Assembly (NCBI GenBank): GCA_049299915.1
Contig: JBAQYG010000018.1
Location: 1 to 36,578 of the forward strand
Direction of reading: 5' to 3'
From: JAVHQB01 sp049299915
Lineage (GTDB): Bacteria > Patescibacteriota > Minisyncoccia > UBA6257 > JAVHQB01
Length of the DNA: 36,578 nucleotides
Shown piece after piece: positions 7,825-16,211 of this stretch. Under the pieces are notes generated by a model, which ran no database searches, was not told the origin of the DNA, and saw only the letters and a list, made by a program, of their open reading frames with translations. The position numbers and the translations under genes are program-made. How positions within the stretch are numbered: position 1 is the stretch's first letter; each line of letters starts with the position of its first letter.

Positions 7825-7947
7825 TTATTTTTCTTTTTTAGGAGAAATCTTTTTGATTGGTTTTGGTTTGGCAGCCACTGGCTCACCAGCCAAAATCTTA
7901 GTTTTTGGATTTTTTACTTCTGTTGTACTTTTTTCTTTAGTAGCCAT
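7825..7947 (-). CDS. Lysine-rich N-terminal extension of S9, cut off by in-frame TAA (40 codons)
   Basis: ATG ATG GCT at 7950-7942 follows TAAGGTGA, a Shine-Dalgarno overlapping the rplM stop, so this is the true initiation site of the last cistron. It codes 40 residues: MATKEKSTTEVKNPKT, then an Ala/Pro/Lys-rich run ending PKKEK, then TAA. The frame is exactly that of rpsI (165 nt = 55 codons to the TTG at 7782), and the codons after the TAA read VSKADSFTGTYIEA, leading straight into S9. Lys/Ala-rich N-terminal extensions of S9 are common in Parcubacteria, so the extension is likely real and the stop codon is the anomaly. Confidence 0.6.
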   Translation of the reverse strand: MATKEKSTTEVKNPKTKILAGEPVAAKPKPIKKISPKKEK

Positions 7948-7968
7948 CATATAATTTAAAATGTCACC

Positions 7969-8334
7969 TTAAAGGTTTATGGTTAAATTTTTCATGCGTA
8001 AATTACGTAACTTATTCTCAGGAAGCATACCAAAAACTGCTTTATAAAAAACTTTAGTTGGGTCTTTATCCCACAATTGTTCTAAACTAGTAGATTTTAA
8101 ATGGCCCACATAGCCAACTGTATGACGATAATAAAGTTTCTGGGTTTGTTTTTTTCCAGTCACTAAAATGTGAAGGATATTATTAACCACTACTTTAACA
8201 TTACCAGTTTGGTTATTGGTGAAATCAACTTTTTCCTTGCCCTGAAGAATCTTGGCTACCTTGGAAGCTAATCTACCCAGAGTTTCTCCGGTTGCATCGA
8301 AAGTTATTGTGTCATTTGTTTGCTTGTGTACCAT
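7969..8334 (-). CDS. rplM: 50S ribosomal protein L13
   Basis: An early assembly protein of the large subunit. TGETLGRLASKVAKILQGK near residue 16 and YYRHTVGYVGHLK near residue 68 are L13 signatures, as is AVFGMLPENKLRN toward the end. At 121 residues it is shorter than the usual ~142, mainly at the C-terminus. Gene order rplM-rpsI is the nearly universal pair. The stop codon overlaps the ribosome-binding site of the following S9 frame, suggesting translational coupling. Confidence 0.96.
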   Translation of the reverse strand: MVHKQTNDTITFDATGETLGRLASKVAKILQGKEKVDFTNNQTGNVKVVVNNILHILVTGKKQTQKLYYRHTVGYVGHLKSTSLEQLWDKDPTKVFYKAVFGMLPENKLRNLRMKNLTINL

Positions 8335-8355
8335 ATTATATACTTTTGCTCTTAA

Positions 8356-8709
8356 TTAATCTAATAGAGAAATAATTGCTTGTTCTGACTGGTCTTTGGT
8401 CTTTCTTTCGGCTAATTTTATAATACGAGTGTAACCACCTTGGCGTTTGGCCATTTTAGGAGCTATCTCATAATAAAGCTTGTCAGCTGCCTTCGCGGGT
8501 AATCTTTGTTTTAACAATCTGAAAGAAGCTAAGTTTTGTTTCTTAGCCAAAGTAATCAAGTGTTCTACTTTGATAGCCACTGATTTAGCCTTAGCCGTAC
8601 TAGTTTGTAATCGTCCTTTGACGATTAAATCACCCGCTAAGTTTTTCAGAAGGGCTACTCTTTGATTTTTTTTAACTCCGAATTTTCTTAATTTCTGAAG
8701 ATGGCGCAT
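8356..8709 (-). CDS. rplQ: 50S ribosomal protein L17
   Basis: L17 lies near the exit tunnel. The N-terminus MRHLQKLRKFG followed by RVALLKNLAGDLIVKGRLQTS matches the L17 core, and GGYTRIIKLAERK near residue 90 is the conserved C-terminal motif. Length 117 is normal. It directly follows rpoA, as in the classical alpha operon. Confidence 0.96.
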   Translation of the reverse strand: MRHLQKLRKFGVKKNQRVALLKNLAGDLIVKGRLQTSTAKAKSVAIKVEHLITLAKKQNLASFRLLKQRLPAKAADKLYYEIAPKMAKRQGGYTRIIKLAERKTKDQSEQAIISLLD

Positions 8710-8735
8710 ACTAAAAATTAATCAGAATAAAATTA

Positions 8736-9746
8736 TTATTTCTCCTTACTCTTTAAACTATAACCTAAAGACTCGACTCTCTCTTTAATTTCGGTAAACA
8801 CTTTGTCTCCGATTTGATTCATACCCTGCAAGGTTTCACTGCTAATTTTTAAAACTCCGGATAGGGTTCTAAAACCATTACCATTCAAAGCCTTCACGGC
8901 TCTTCCTGAAAGGCCCATTTCATCCACTTTGATATCTTTGGGGTCTTTGTCTTTCAAAGCACTTACAACTGCTTTAGAGTCTATTTCTTCTTCTTTCTTG
9001 GCTTCTTTACTGCTTACCTTAACTTCTTTTTCTACTTCTTTAGTCTTAGCTTCGTTCCAGGGAAGAAGCCCTATCATTGATTCTGTTAGTTTATCTAGAG
9101 TTACCAGGGCTTCATTTAAAGCATCATGAGGAAGAACGGTACCATCGGTACCAACTTTAAGTCTTAAAAGATTGTAATCAGTTCTATCTCCTACGCGCAT
9201 ATTCTCTACTTCAAAGCTTACATTCGTGACTGGAGAAAAGAGAGCATCAACGCCTATTACTCCTATGGGTAATTTACCTGTTTTTTTCTGTCTATCTTCC
9301 ACTTGAGAATAACCCACTCCCTTTTCTAGGGTTATTTCTAAGCTAAGACTGGCTTTTTTATCTGTAAGAGTGGCTAAATGGATTTCGGGATTCATTAATT
9401 CAACTTCGGCATCTTTTTTAATATCATAACCAGTTACTTCTTTCTCACCACTAGCTTCTAGATACAAAGTCTTTGGTTCATCACTAAACAATTTAAAAGA
9501 TAATTGTTTTAGATTTAACATAACCTCTAAAGCATTCTCATAGACACCCTTTAAAGTAGTAAATTCATGAGGCACATCATTAACCTTAAAATACGTAACA
9601 GCAGCTCCTTCTATGGAAGAGAGGAGAACTCTTCTTAAAGAGTTGCCCACTGTAATACCATAGCCAGGATAAAGACCGGCAATTTCAAAAATGCCTTCTT
9701 TATTGCTTTCTGATACTACACTAAATTTGTTTGGTAAAATAATCAT
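8736..9746 (-). CDS. rpoA: DNA-directed RNA polymerase subunit alpha
   Basis: Alpha dimerises to start assembly of RNA polymerase and its C-terminal domain binds UP elements and activators. The N-terminal domain is clear (GYGITVGNSLRRVLLSS at about residue 29, the assembly motif; VNDVPHEFTTLKGVYE near 55). A Lys/Glu-rich linker (about 235-255) leads to the C-terminal domain with GLSGRAVKALNGNGF and the helix-hairpin-helix QIGDKVFTEIKERVESLG. Length 336 is normal. The linker is more charged than in model bacteria. Confidence 0.97.
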   Translation of the reverse strand: MIILPNKFSVVSESNKEGIFEIAGLYPGYGITVGNSLRRVLLSSIEGAAVTYFKVNDVPHEFTTLKGVYENALEVMLNLKQLSFKLFSDEPKTLYLEASGEKEVTGYDIKKDAEVELMNPEIHLATLTDKKASLSLEITLEKGVGYSQVEDRQKKTGKLPIGVIGVDALFSPVTNVSFEVENMRVGDRTDYNLLRLKVGTDGTVLPHDALNEALVTLDKLTESMIGLLPWNEAKTKEVEKEVKVSSKEAKKEEEIDSKAVVSALKDKDPKDIKVDEMGLSGRAVKALNGNGFRTLSGVLKISSETLQGMNQIGDKVFTEIKERVESLGYSLKSKEK

Positions 9747-9798
9747 ACTGCTAAATAACTTACGTAATAACTAAGATTAATTTATATAACTAGTATTT

Positions 9799-10422
9799 TT
9801 AATGGCTGAAATACTCAACTACGGTATTAATATCAAAAGGTAAATTGAGATCTACTAGTTTGGGTTTGGCAGTTATTGTAATCTTGAGCGTTTTGGGATC
9901 TACTTCAAACCAAGTATTGTTTTTGGCATTCTCTGTTAGTTTGTCGGCAGCTTTCTCAAAAGCAGGTAATTTTAGGCTGCGAGCATTAATGCTGATAACA
10001 TCTCCTACTTTTAAACGAGCAGAGGGAACATCATGGCGACGACCATTCAAAGTAAAGTGTCCGTGAGTAGTTAACTGACGAGCTAAACTACGAGAAGAAG
10101 CTAAACCAGAACGGAAAATTATATTATCAAAACGTAATTCTAATAATTGAGCAACAACTTCAGGGGTAGAGGTCTTGGATTTAAAAGCGGCACTAAAATA
10201 ATTAGATAATTGTTTGTCTCTCAAACCATAAGATAACTTGAGTTTTTGTTTTTCGTTTAATTGACGACCATATTCACTTTCCTTGCCGGGTCTGGATTTA
10301 GGAGACTTGCCGGGAGCATAAGGCCTTTTAAGTAATGGGCATTTAGGTGAAAAACACTTATCCCCTTTGAGGAATAATTTTTCTCCTAGAGCTCGACATT
10401 TTTTACACTTGGGATCTAACAT
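9799..10422 (-). CDS. rpsD: 30S ribosomal protein S4, zinc-binding type
   Basis: S4 nucleates 16S rRNA folding. The N-terminus has four cysteines (residues 6, 9, 23, 28: Cys-x2-Cys ... Cys-x4-Cys), placing this among the zinc-containing S4 forms. KSRPGKESEYGRQLNEKQK is typical, and the S4 RNA-binding fold with LRFDNIIFRSGLASSRSLAR lies at about residues 97-115. Length 207 is normal. It sits between rpsK and rpoA, as in most bacteria. Confidence 0.97.
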   Translation of the reverse strand: MLDPKCKKCRALGEKLFLKGDKCFSPKCPLLKRPYAPGKSPKSRPGKESEYGRQLNEKQKLKLSYGLRDKQLSNYFSAAFKSKTSTPEVVAQLLELRFDNIIFRSGLASSRSLARQLTTHGHFTLNGRRHDVPSARLKVGDVISINARSLKLPAFEKAADKLTENAKNNTWFEVDPKTLKITITAKPKLVDLNLPFDINTVVEYFSH

Positions 10423-10451
10423 ATTTTGAAATAAATGTATGAATTAAAATC

Positions 10452-10886
10452 TTATACTCTTCTTACTTTGGGTCTACGAGGACCATTGTGTGGAATAGGG
10501 GTCACGTCTTTAATGGCTATAATATCTAAGCCATTGGTGACTAGTGAACGAACTGCGGCTTCTCTTCCACTCCCAGCTCCCTTTATAAAAACCTTCACTT
10601 GGCTAGGACCAGTTTTAACTAATTTCTCTACTACAGTAGCGGCTACTTTAGAAGCGGCATAAGGAGTGGCTTTCTTGGGCCCTTTAAATCCTAGAGAACC
10701 AGAAGAAGACCAGGCTAAAATATTGCCTTTATCATCGGTAGCAGAAATAATTGTATTATTGAAGGAAGAATTAACATAAATAGAGCCCTTTTCTATTCGG
10801 CGAGTAATGCCTTTAGAACCAGAACTACTAACGGCTTTATTTTCGTCTATATCCCCACTTTGAGTTGTAACTCTTCTTTTTCCCAT
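10452..10886 (-). CDS. rpsK: 30S ribosomal protein S11
   Basis: S11 forms part of the platform near the Shine-Dalgarno helix. IYVNSSFNNTIISATDDKGN near residue 38 and GAGSGREAAVRSL near 104 are diagnostic, as is the end TPIPHNGPRRPKVRRV. The N-terminal ~30 residues form an extra hydrophilic tail, giving 144 residues against the usual ~130. Confidence 0.97.
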   Translation of the reverse strand: MGKRRVTTQSGDIDENKAVSSSGSKGITRRIEKGSIYVNSSFNNTIISATDDKGNILAWSSSGSLGFKGPKKATPYAASKVAATVVEKLVKTGPSQVKVFIKGAGSGREAAVRSLVTNGLDIIAIKDVTPIPHNGPRRPKVRRV

Positions 10887-10912
10887 AAAATTTAAACTAT
10901 AATTCTATTTTA

Positions 10913-11299
10913 TTACTTTAATTCTACCTTATGCTTACCAGAAGTGACTGTTTTCCTAGTATTACCCCTGACTGTTCTACAATTAGTTTTAGTTCTTTGA
11001 CCACGAGTCGGTAAATGGCGAATATGGCGAGAACCTCTATAGGCATTGATATCAATCAGTCTCTTGATATTGTCTTTTACCTCTCTTTTTAAATCACCTT
11101 CTATCTTATAGGTTTTTTCAATATAATCACGAAGCTTGTTAACCTCGGCCTCGGGAATATCTTTCACTCGAGTATTCGGGTCCATTTTAAGCTCCTTCAG
11201 GATCTTTTTAGACAAACCAGCTCCAATACCATATAAATAAGGTAGGGCTGCTTCTATCCTTTTATTTTCTGGAATACTTACACCGGCTATACGCAACAT
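10913..11299 (-). CDS. rpsM: 30S ribosomal protein S13
   Basis: S13 bridges the subunits and contacts tRNA. MLRIAGVSIPENKRIEAAL is the typical start, YGIGAGLSKKILKEL gives the helix-two-turn-helix region, and RHIRHLPTRGQRTKTNCRTV is the conserved basic C-terminal motif. Length 128 is normal. Confidence 0.97.
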   Translation of the reverse strand: MLRIAGVSIPENKRIEAALPYLYGIGAGLSKKILKELKMDPNTRVKDIPEAEVNKLRDYIEKTYKIEGDLKREVKDNIKRLIDINAYRGSRHIRHLPTRGQRTKTNCRTVRGNTRKTVTSGKHKVELK

Positions 11300-11357
11300 A
11301 AGATTAAATCTTTAAAATCAAAATTATTAAATAGTTTACTACACAAAACATCGCCAA

Positions 11358-11471
11358 TTAACCTTGGCGTTGTTTGTGCTTGGGATTAGAGCAAATAATA
11401 TATACCCTCTTTTTGCGTCTAACGACCTTACATTTACGACAAATAGCTTTAACTGATGCCTGAACTTTCAT
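11358..11471 (-). CDS. rpmJ: 50S ribosomal protein L36
   Basis: A 37-residue protein read directly from the sequence: it begins MKVQASVKAICRKCKVV and ends CSNPKHKQRQG. The zinc ribbon ligands Cys11, Cys14, Cys27 and His32 are all present. It lies between infA and rpsM, where L36 normally sits. A 6-bp hairpin (11352-11357 with 11364-11369) overlaps the stop codon and may be part of the intercistronic region. Confidence 0.95.
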   Translation of the reverse strand: MKVQASVKAICRKCKVVRRKKRVYIICSNPKHKQRQG

Positions 11472-11534
11472 AAAATAATAAAGAGATGATAAAACTATAA
11501 CTAATGAAGTGTGTAAAAAAACAAAACGTATATT

Positions 11535-11762
11535 TTACTTATTGCGGTAGACTATTCTACCCTTAGTATTGTCATAGGGAGAGACCTCCACTATAACTCT
11601 ATCTCCGGGCAAAATTTTAATCTTGTGTAATCTAAGCTTTCCCGCTAAATGTGCCATGACCTCGGGGTCAGTATCGTTAATATGCACTCTAAAGTTAGCG
11701 CTCGGCAAAGCTTCCGTAATTACGCCTTCCCGCCTTAATTCTTGTCTTTCTATTTTATCCAT
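11535..11762 (-). CDS. infA: Translation initiation factor IF-1
   Basis: IF-1 occupies the A site during initiation. The protein is a single OB fold: REGVITEALPSANFRVHI, then GKLRLHKIKILPGDRVIVEVSPYD and the end KGRIVYR, all IF-1 hallmarks. The ATG at 11762 is preferred over a TTG one codon earlier. It is first in the alpha operon, and a promoter-like pair lies just upstream, overlapping the end of the preceding gene. Confidence 0.96.
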   Translation of the reverse strand: MDKIERQELRREGVITEALPSANFRVHINDTDPEVMAHLAGKLRLHKIKILPGDRVIVEVSPYDNTKGRIVYRNK

Positions 11763-11777
11763 CAAAATTGTGCGTAT

Positions 11778-11806
11778 AGATTACTAAATTTTTGCTATTT
11801 AGTCAA
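11778..11806 (-). promoter_or_regulatory. Putative promoter of the infA-rpsI ribosomal operon
   Basis: On the minus strand TTGACT (11806-11801), 17 nt, then TAATCT (11783-11778). The predicted start near 11771 leaves about 9 nt of leader. The -35 box overlaps the end of the baseplate-J-like gene. Confidence 0.55.
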
Positions 11807-13202
11807 TAGTAACCCTGATTTTAGCCTCATTTGAAGGTATTTTTTGAATATACCCAGGCCACAACTTAATACTGGTTTTATTCATATTGGGAATATTTTC
11901 CAAATATGTTTTCGCTGCTTCTATATTCTTACCAGCTAAATTATCAATAATTTCTTCTTGACTAATAAGGGGTCTAGAAGACCAATTGGCCTTGATTTGA
12001 CCGGTTAAACTACCCTTAGTAAAATCAGCTTTATTTATGGTGTATTCTAAATTAGGGTCTCCATAGATATCGGTAGTAGTATCAATTTGCTTCTGCAATT
12101 GTTCCTTAACTAATTTTTGTAATTCAATTTCTTTGAAAGCAATCACTCTAATTTCTCCCGACATAGTCACAGTGAATTTTTCAGCAACTTGATCTGTTTT
12201 TGCCGTACTTTCTATTTGTTGCATTTTATAATTCTTGGCTCCTTCCAATATTTTATAATCAGTAGAAATTTTGATTTTCAATTCTTCATCCAAACTATTT
12301 AAAAGATCTTTCCCTACTTTGGTTTCAGCATTTTTTAAATCATCCGACGTCACGCTTTTTATTCCCTCCATAGAACCACCGGCAGCAGCCTTATCGCTAG
12401 TGGCATAAAATCCTGCAAATTTTTTAGGATCATTGAAACCCGGAATAGTAAATTTGCCAGCAGGAATATTATAACTATCACCTGGTTCATCAGCTGTAGC
12501 CATGGCCTCTATATAAACAGGAGTTAGATCTCCCTGATTGTCTTTCTTGGCAGGAGGAACAACTAAGCGAGAATCTAGTCTGAATATCTTGCCACTCTCT
12601 GCTTGAAAACGCGTACCAGCCACTAATATTTGGGGTGAAGTGCTGTAATTGTTATAGATGCTCAATTTAACCGTAGCTTTAGTGCCACCAATCTTATTAC
12701 CAGTGGCTAAAAATTCTTGGCTCTCTTTGTGACTAACTACATACAATTGAGCGGGTATAAGAAGAGTGTCCACTTGAGTGGTACCTTCACTGGCTTCTGT
12801 TGTGGCAATAAAAACCCTAGCGTTATAAACACCGGGAGTTTTAACGGTATTAATATTAACGGTAGCTTTGGGTAAGATAACAAAGGCTAAGACATACAGA
12901 CCGACTAAAAAAATTACACCACAAAGAGGAATTATTATTTTTCTAAATAATGATTGGTCAATTGAATGAAAATGTTTAAAATGTATTTTGGGAGTAACAA
13001 CTCTGCGTAAAGTATTTTTCTCTTTTATATTCTTAAGCCAAGAAGCATCTTCATCTTCTTCTAAATAATTAATAGGAGGCATTTCTTCTACCGTATCTTG
13101 TATTTTATGCACCTCTACTAAATCTTCTTCGCTTCTTCTAGAAGAAACTGTTTTCCAATTTCGAGGTGGTTTAATGTCGTAAATTTTTTTCTTTATAGGC
13201 AT
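11799..13202 (-). CDS. Membrane-anchored baseplate-J-like protein
   Basis: A 467-residue protein with a charged cytoplasmic N-terminus (about 85 residues), one membrane segment (about 90-113) and a large extracytoplasmic part. That part contains GTRFQAESGKIFRLDSRLVV and DEPGDSYNIPAGKFTIPGF, which match the baseplate J-like domain found in many CPR membrane proteins. The remaining C-terminal region is alpha/beta with several TD/KAD segments. Baseplate J domains come from phage tails and contractile systems, but no tail sheath, tube or spike gene is near, so a contractile machine is not supported here. Its gene has a -10 box exactly 6 nt before the ATG (leaderless). Confidence 0.75.
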   Translation of the reverse strand: MPIKKKIYDIKPPRNWKTVSSRRSEEDLVEVHKIQDTVEEMPPINYLEEDEDASWLKNIKEKNTLRRVVTPKIHFKHFHSIDQSLFRKIIIPLCGVIFLVGLYVLAFVILPKATVNINTVKTPGVYNARVFIATTEASEGTTQVDTLLIPAQLYVVSHKESQEFLATGNKIGGTKATVKLSIYNNYSTSPQILVAGTRFQAESGKIFRLDSRLVVPPAKKDNQGDLTPVYIEAMATADEPGDSYNIPAGKFTIPGFNDPKKFAGFYATSDKAAAGGSMEGIKSVTSDDLKNAETKVGKDLLNSLDEELKIKISTDYKILEGAKNYKMQQIESTAKTDQVAEKFTVTMSGEIRVIAFKEIELQKLVKEQLQKQIDTTTDIYGDPNLEYTINKADFTKGSLTGQIKANWSSRPLISQEEIIDNLAGKNIEAAKTYLENIPNMNKTSIKLWPGYIQKIPSNEAKIRVTID

Positions 13203-13208
13203 GAGTAC

Positions 13209-13214
13209 ATTATA
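13209..13214 (-). promoter_or_regulatory. -10 box of the baseplate-J-like gene, predicted leaderless transcript
   Basis: A perfect TATAAT on the minus strand ends 6 nt before the ATG at 13202. No good -35 box is visible at the expected distance. Confidence 0.5.
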
Positions 13215-13238
13215 CGATTTTATTGTTCAATCGCCAAA

Positions 13239-15071
13239 TTAAATTAATTGTATTTTAAGTCTTCTTACTCCGAAGGAAGAAGCTTCCTCTTTAATTATCT
13301 TAATTGAACCTATTTCTTTAGTTTCTTTAACGTGGGGACCTGCACAAATTTCTTTTGACCATGTGTTACCACTAGCATCTTTAAAAGAATAGACCGTGAC
13401 TACATCAGGATAGCGAGCCGCAAAAACACCAATAGCTCCACTTTCCAGGGCTTTTATAACAGGCATTTCTTCTTTTTGAACAGTTAAATTTTCGGCTATT
13501 TTCTGATTAATCAAATCTTCTACTTGTTTAATTTCTTCAGGAGTTAGCTTCCGCGGAAAATTAAAATCTAAACGAGCTCTTTCAGAGTTTATATCTGAAC
13601 CTCTTTGAGCTATATCTCTATCCAGAATTTCTCTTAAAGCTTGAAAGGCCAAATGAGTAGCACTGTGAAGTTTGGTAAGAATTTGAACATCTTTTTCGTT
13701 CCATTCATAACCACTCTTAAGTCCATGACCGCCGAATTTCTTTTCTACTCCAGCTCGTGAAATTTCTTGATGTTTTTTAAAGGCTTCTTCAAACCCACTA
13801 GTATCAACACTCATACCTTGTTCTCTAGCTATATCCACAGTAACTTCTAGGGGTAAGCTTGATGTTTCATAAAAACTGAATGCTTCTTTAGCAGAAATAG
13901 TGGTCTCCCCTTTTTGCTTGTGTTCAATTATAAGAGCAAGGACGTCTTTAGTACCTTTTTCTAATGATTTTTCAAATTTTAATTCTTCTGCTTTAAAAAT
14001 CTCTAAAAAATAATCAATATTTTCTAATTGGGGCCAGAAATCTTTATAATTTTCTCTAGTTGTTTGCGCTAAAACCTCTTGCCAATTAGAGGGTAATTTA
14101 AGCTTTTGGGCATAACGTACTGCTCTTCTAATTATTCTTCTTAAAATATATCCCCTATCAGTATTTGAAGGAAGAACACCGTCGGTAATAAGAAAATAAC
14201 TTCCCTTTAAGTGGTCGGCTATAATTCTTAGGGCACGCCAATTTTCTATATCTAAATTATGGCTATTTAAACCACTTAATTCTAATAATTTATTTATTAA
14301 AGGTTTGAATAAGTCCGTATCAAAAATTGTGGGAACAACCCCTTCTTCTGTTACTTTGCTTAAATTATCAAATTGAGAAACTAGGGTTAATCTTTCTAAC
14401 CCCATACCCGTATCTATTCCTAATTGTTTAAGAGGTGTTAGTTCACCTTGTTCGTCACTATAAAATTCGTTAAAGACTATATTCCAAATTTCTAATCCGT
14501 CTAAATAAATTTCTACTGTTGGTCCGCAAGGTCCAGAATTGCCCGTGGGTCCCCAAAAATTATCTTCCCTTCCTTGTCCTATAATTTTTTCTGGATCAAT
14601 CCCCGAAGAAATAATAGCCTCATAGCCAGTTAGGTCTTTGGGAGTTTTATCATCTCCTTTAAAATAAGTAAAAGTCATTCTACTTGAGGCTAATACTAAT
14701 TCATCAACGAGAAAATGATAAGCTAGAGAAAAAGCTTCTTTTTTGGAATAAGCTCCAAAAGAAAAATTACCCAACATCTCAAAAAAGGTGAGATGAGAAA
14801 CATCTCCCACTGATTCTATATCACTCGTTCTAAAACATTTCTGAATAGAAACTACCGTATTCCCTCCTAGTGGCTTACCTAAACCTGGGTGATTATCCAC
14901 TAAGGGATCTAATTGCTTGGTATAGTAGGGCTTGAACTGTTGCATTCCTGCTGAAGTGAAAAGAACACTGCTATCACTTTCAGGTACTGCCGAAGATGAC
15001 GGTATAATTTGATGACCGTTTTTGGAAAAATAGTTAAGGAATTTTTGTCTGATTTCGTTAGAAGAATACAT
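13239..15071 (-). CDS. alaS: Alanyl-tRNA synthetase, short form lacking the C-Ala domain
   Basis: Charges tRNA-Ala. The class II catalytic core is complete: SAGMQQFKPYY, motif 2 region FRTSDIESVGDVSHLTFFEM, and motif 3 DTGMGLERL. The editing domain keeps its zinc-type residues HSATH and CAGPH, so mischarged tRNA can still be cleared. At 610 residues the protein stops right after the editing domain and lacks the C-Ala and oligomerisation region of the usual ~875-residue enzyme. This shortening is seen in other small genomes. A promoter-like pair lies upstream and alaS is not obviously in the queH-mnmA transcript. Confidence 0.96.
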   Translation of the reverse strand: MYSSNEIRQKFLNYFSKNGHQIIPSSSAVPESDSSVLFTSAGMQQFKPYYTKQLDPLVDNHPGLGKPLGGNTVVSIQKCFRTSDIESVGDVSHLTFFEMLGNFSFGAYSKKEAFSLAYHFLVDELVLASSRMTFTYFKGDDKTPKDLTGYEAIISSGIDPEKIIGQGREDNFWGPTGNSGPCGPTVEIYLDGLEIWNIVFNEFYSDEQGELTPLKQLGIDTGMGLERLTLVSQFDNLSKVTEEGVVPTIFDTDLFKPLINKLLELSGLNSHNLDIENWRALRIIADHLKGSYFLITDGVLPSNTDRGYILRRIIRRAVRYAQKLKLPSNWQEVLAQTTRENYKDFWPQLENIDYFLEIFKAEELKFEKSLEKGTKDVLALIIEHKQKGETTISAKEAFSFYETSSLPLEVTVDIAREQGMSVDTSGFEEAFKKHQEISRAGVEKKFGGHGLKSGYEWNEKDVQILTKLHSATHLAFQALREILDRDIAQRGSDINSERARLDFNFPRKLTPEEIKQVEDLINQKIAENLTVQKEEMPVIKALESGAIGVFAARYPDVVTVYSFKDASGNTWSKEICAGPHVKETKEIGSIKIIKEEASSFGVRRLKIQLI

Positions 15072-15098
15072 ACAAATATTGAAAGAAAATTCTTTTCA

Positions 15099-15126
15099 TT
15101 GTAACTTTTTTAGTTCTTATTGTCCA
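15099..15126 (-). promoter_or_regulatory. Promoter of alaS
   Basis: On the minus strand TGGACA (15126-15121), 16 nt, then TACAAT (15104-15099). The predicted start is near 15092, about 20 nt before the ATG. Confidence 0.65.
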
Positions 15127-15131
15127 GAAAA

Positions 15132-16211
15132 TCATTGAATAATACCACCACCCAAAAGCTTGTTCCCGCTATAAATAACTACCGATTGACCCGTAGTCGG
15201 AGTCCACTGGGGCTTTTCAAAATAACCAATTAATTCTTGCTTGTTTTTCGTTCTCCAAGTTACTTGTTGATCAACTTGGCGATAGCGAATTTTAGCTGTA
15301 GTTTTAAGCGGCCATTTTTGAGGTCCTTGAGTGTCTACCCAACTTAATTGGTGAATCCGAATTTCTTGGCTCCATAATTCGGAATAGTCTTTGCGAGCTA
15401 CATAAATTATATTATTGTCTATATCTTTTTTAACTATAAAATAAGCCTCTCCCCCACCCCCACCAAAACCATGTCTTTGTCCAAGGGTATAAAATGCAGC
15501 TCCATCATGATTGGCTACAATTTTATTTTCTGGTAGTAGAATAACTGGTCCTGGTTTAGCTTGTATTCTCTGCTCCAAAAAATCTGCTAATTTTACTTTA
15601 CCCACAAAACAAATTCCTTGGCTATCTGGTTTTGTTGCCACTGGCAACTTAAAACGTATGGCTAGTTTTCTAACCTCTGGTTTAGTTAAATGTCCAATAG
15701 GAAATAGGGTATGAGCTAATTGATATTGATTAAGCTGCCATAAGAAATAAGATTGGTCTTTGTTTTTATCTACACCTTTAAGTAATTCTTCTTTTGAGTG
15801 TAACCAACCTATATGTTTCACCCTGGCATAATGACCAGTAGCTATCATATCTGCTCCCATAGCTAGGGCCTTATTTAAAAATAAACCAAATTTGATTTCT
15901 CGATTACATAACGTATCGGGATTAGGGGTTTCTCCTTTAGCATAACCATTGAACAAATAATCTACTACTTTGTTTTTGTATTCTTTTTGGAAATCAAAAG
16001 TATAAAAAGGAATTTCTAATGCTCGGGCTACACTTTGAGCATCTTCTTGATCTTTGACCCAAGGACAGCCACTTTCATTTGTTTCATCTGGAGCCCAATT
16101 CTTCATAAAAATGCCAGTGACATCATAACCGGCCCTCTTTAAAAGAGCGGCGCTTGTAGCGCTATCCACTCCTCCAGAAAGAGCACAAAATACTTTTAAA
16201 GGCTTACTCAT
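15132..16211 (-). CDS. mnmA: tRNA-specific 2-thiouridylase MnmA
   Basis: Installs sulfur at wobble U34 of tRNA-Lys, -Glu and -Gln. The PP-loop is ALSGGVDSATSAALL (residues 11-25), and the two catalytic cysteines lie in NPDTLCNREIKFG and SQGICFVGK. The C-terminal part has the two beta domains that bind tRNA. Length 359 is standard. The gene overlaps queH by 4 nt (ATGA), so translation is probably coupled. One substrate, tRNA-Lys(UUU), is encoded in this window at 34329-34400. Confidence 0.96.
   Translation of the reverse strand: MSKPLKVFCALSGGVDSATSAALLKRAGYDVTGIFMKNWAPDETNESGCPWVKDQEDAQSVARALEIPFYTFDFQKEYKNKVVDYLFNGYAKGETPNPDTLCNREIKFGLFLNKALAMGADMIATGHYARVKHIGWLHSKEELLKGVDKNKDQSYFLWQLNQYQLAHTLFPIGHLTKPEVRKLAIRFKLPVATKPDSQGICFVGKVKLADFLEQRIQAKPGPVILLPENKIVANHDGAAFYTLGQRHGFGGGGGEAYFIVKKDIDNNIIYVARKDYSELWSQEIRIHQLSWVDTQGPQKWPLKTTAKIRYRQVDQQVTWRTKNKQELIGYFEKPQWTPTTGQSVVIYSGNKLLGGGIIQ

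Noticed and set aside
7825..7827. TAA reassigned as a sense codon in this genome
   Set aside because: Many other genes here end in TAA at the expected place (rplI, rplM, rpmJ), so a general reassignment is excluded.
11799..13202. Part of a contractile injection system or prophage tail, from the baseplate-J-like domain
   Set aside because: It has a membrane anchor, and there are no sheath, tube, spike or tape-measure genes nearby; the neighbours are housekeeping genes.
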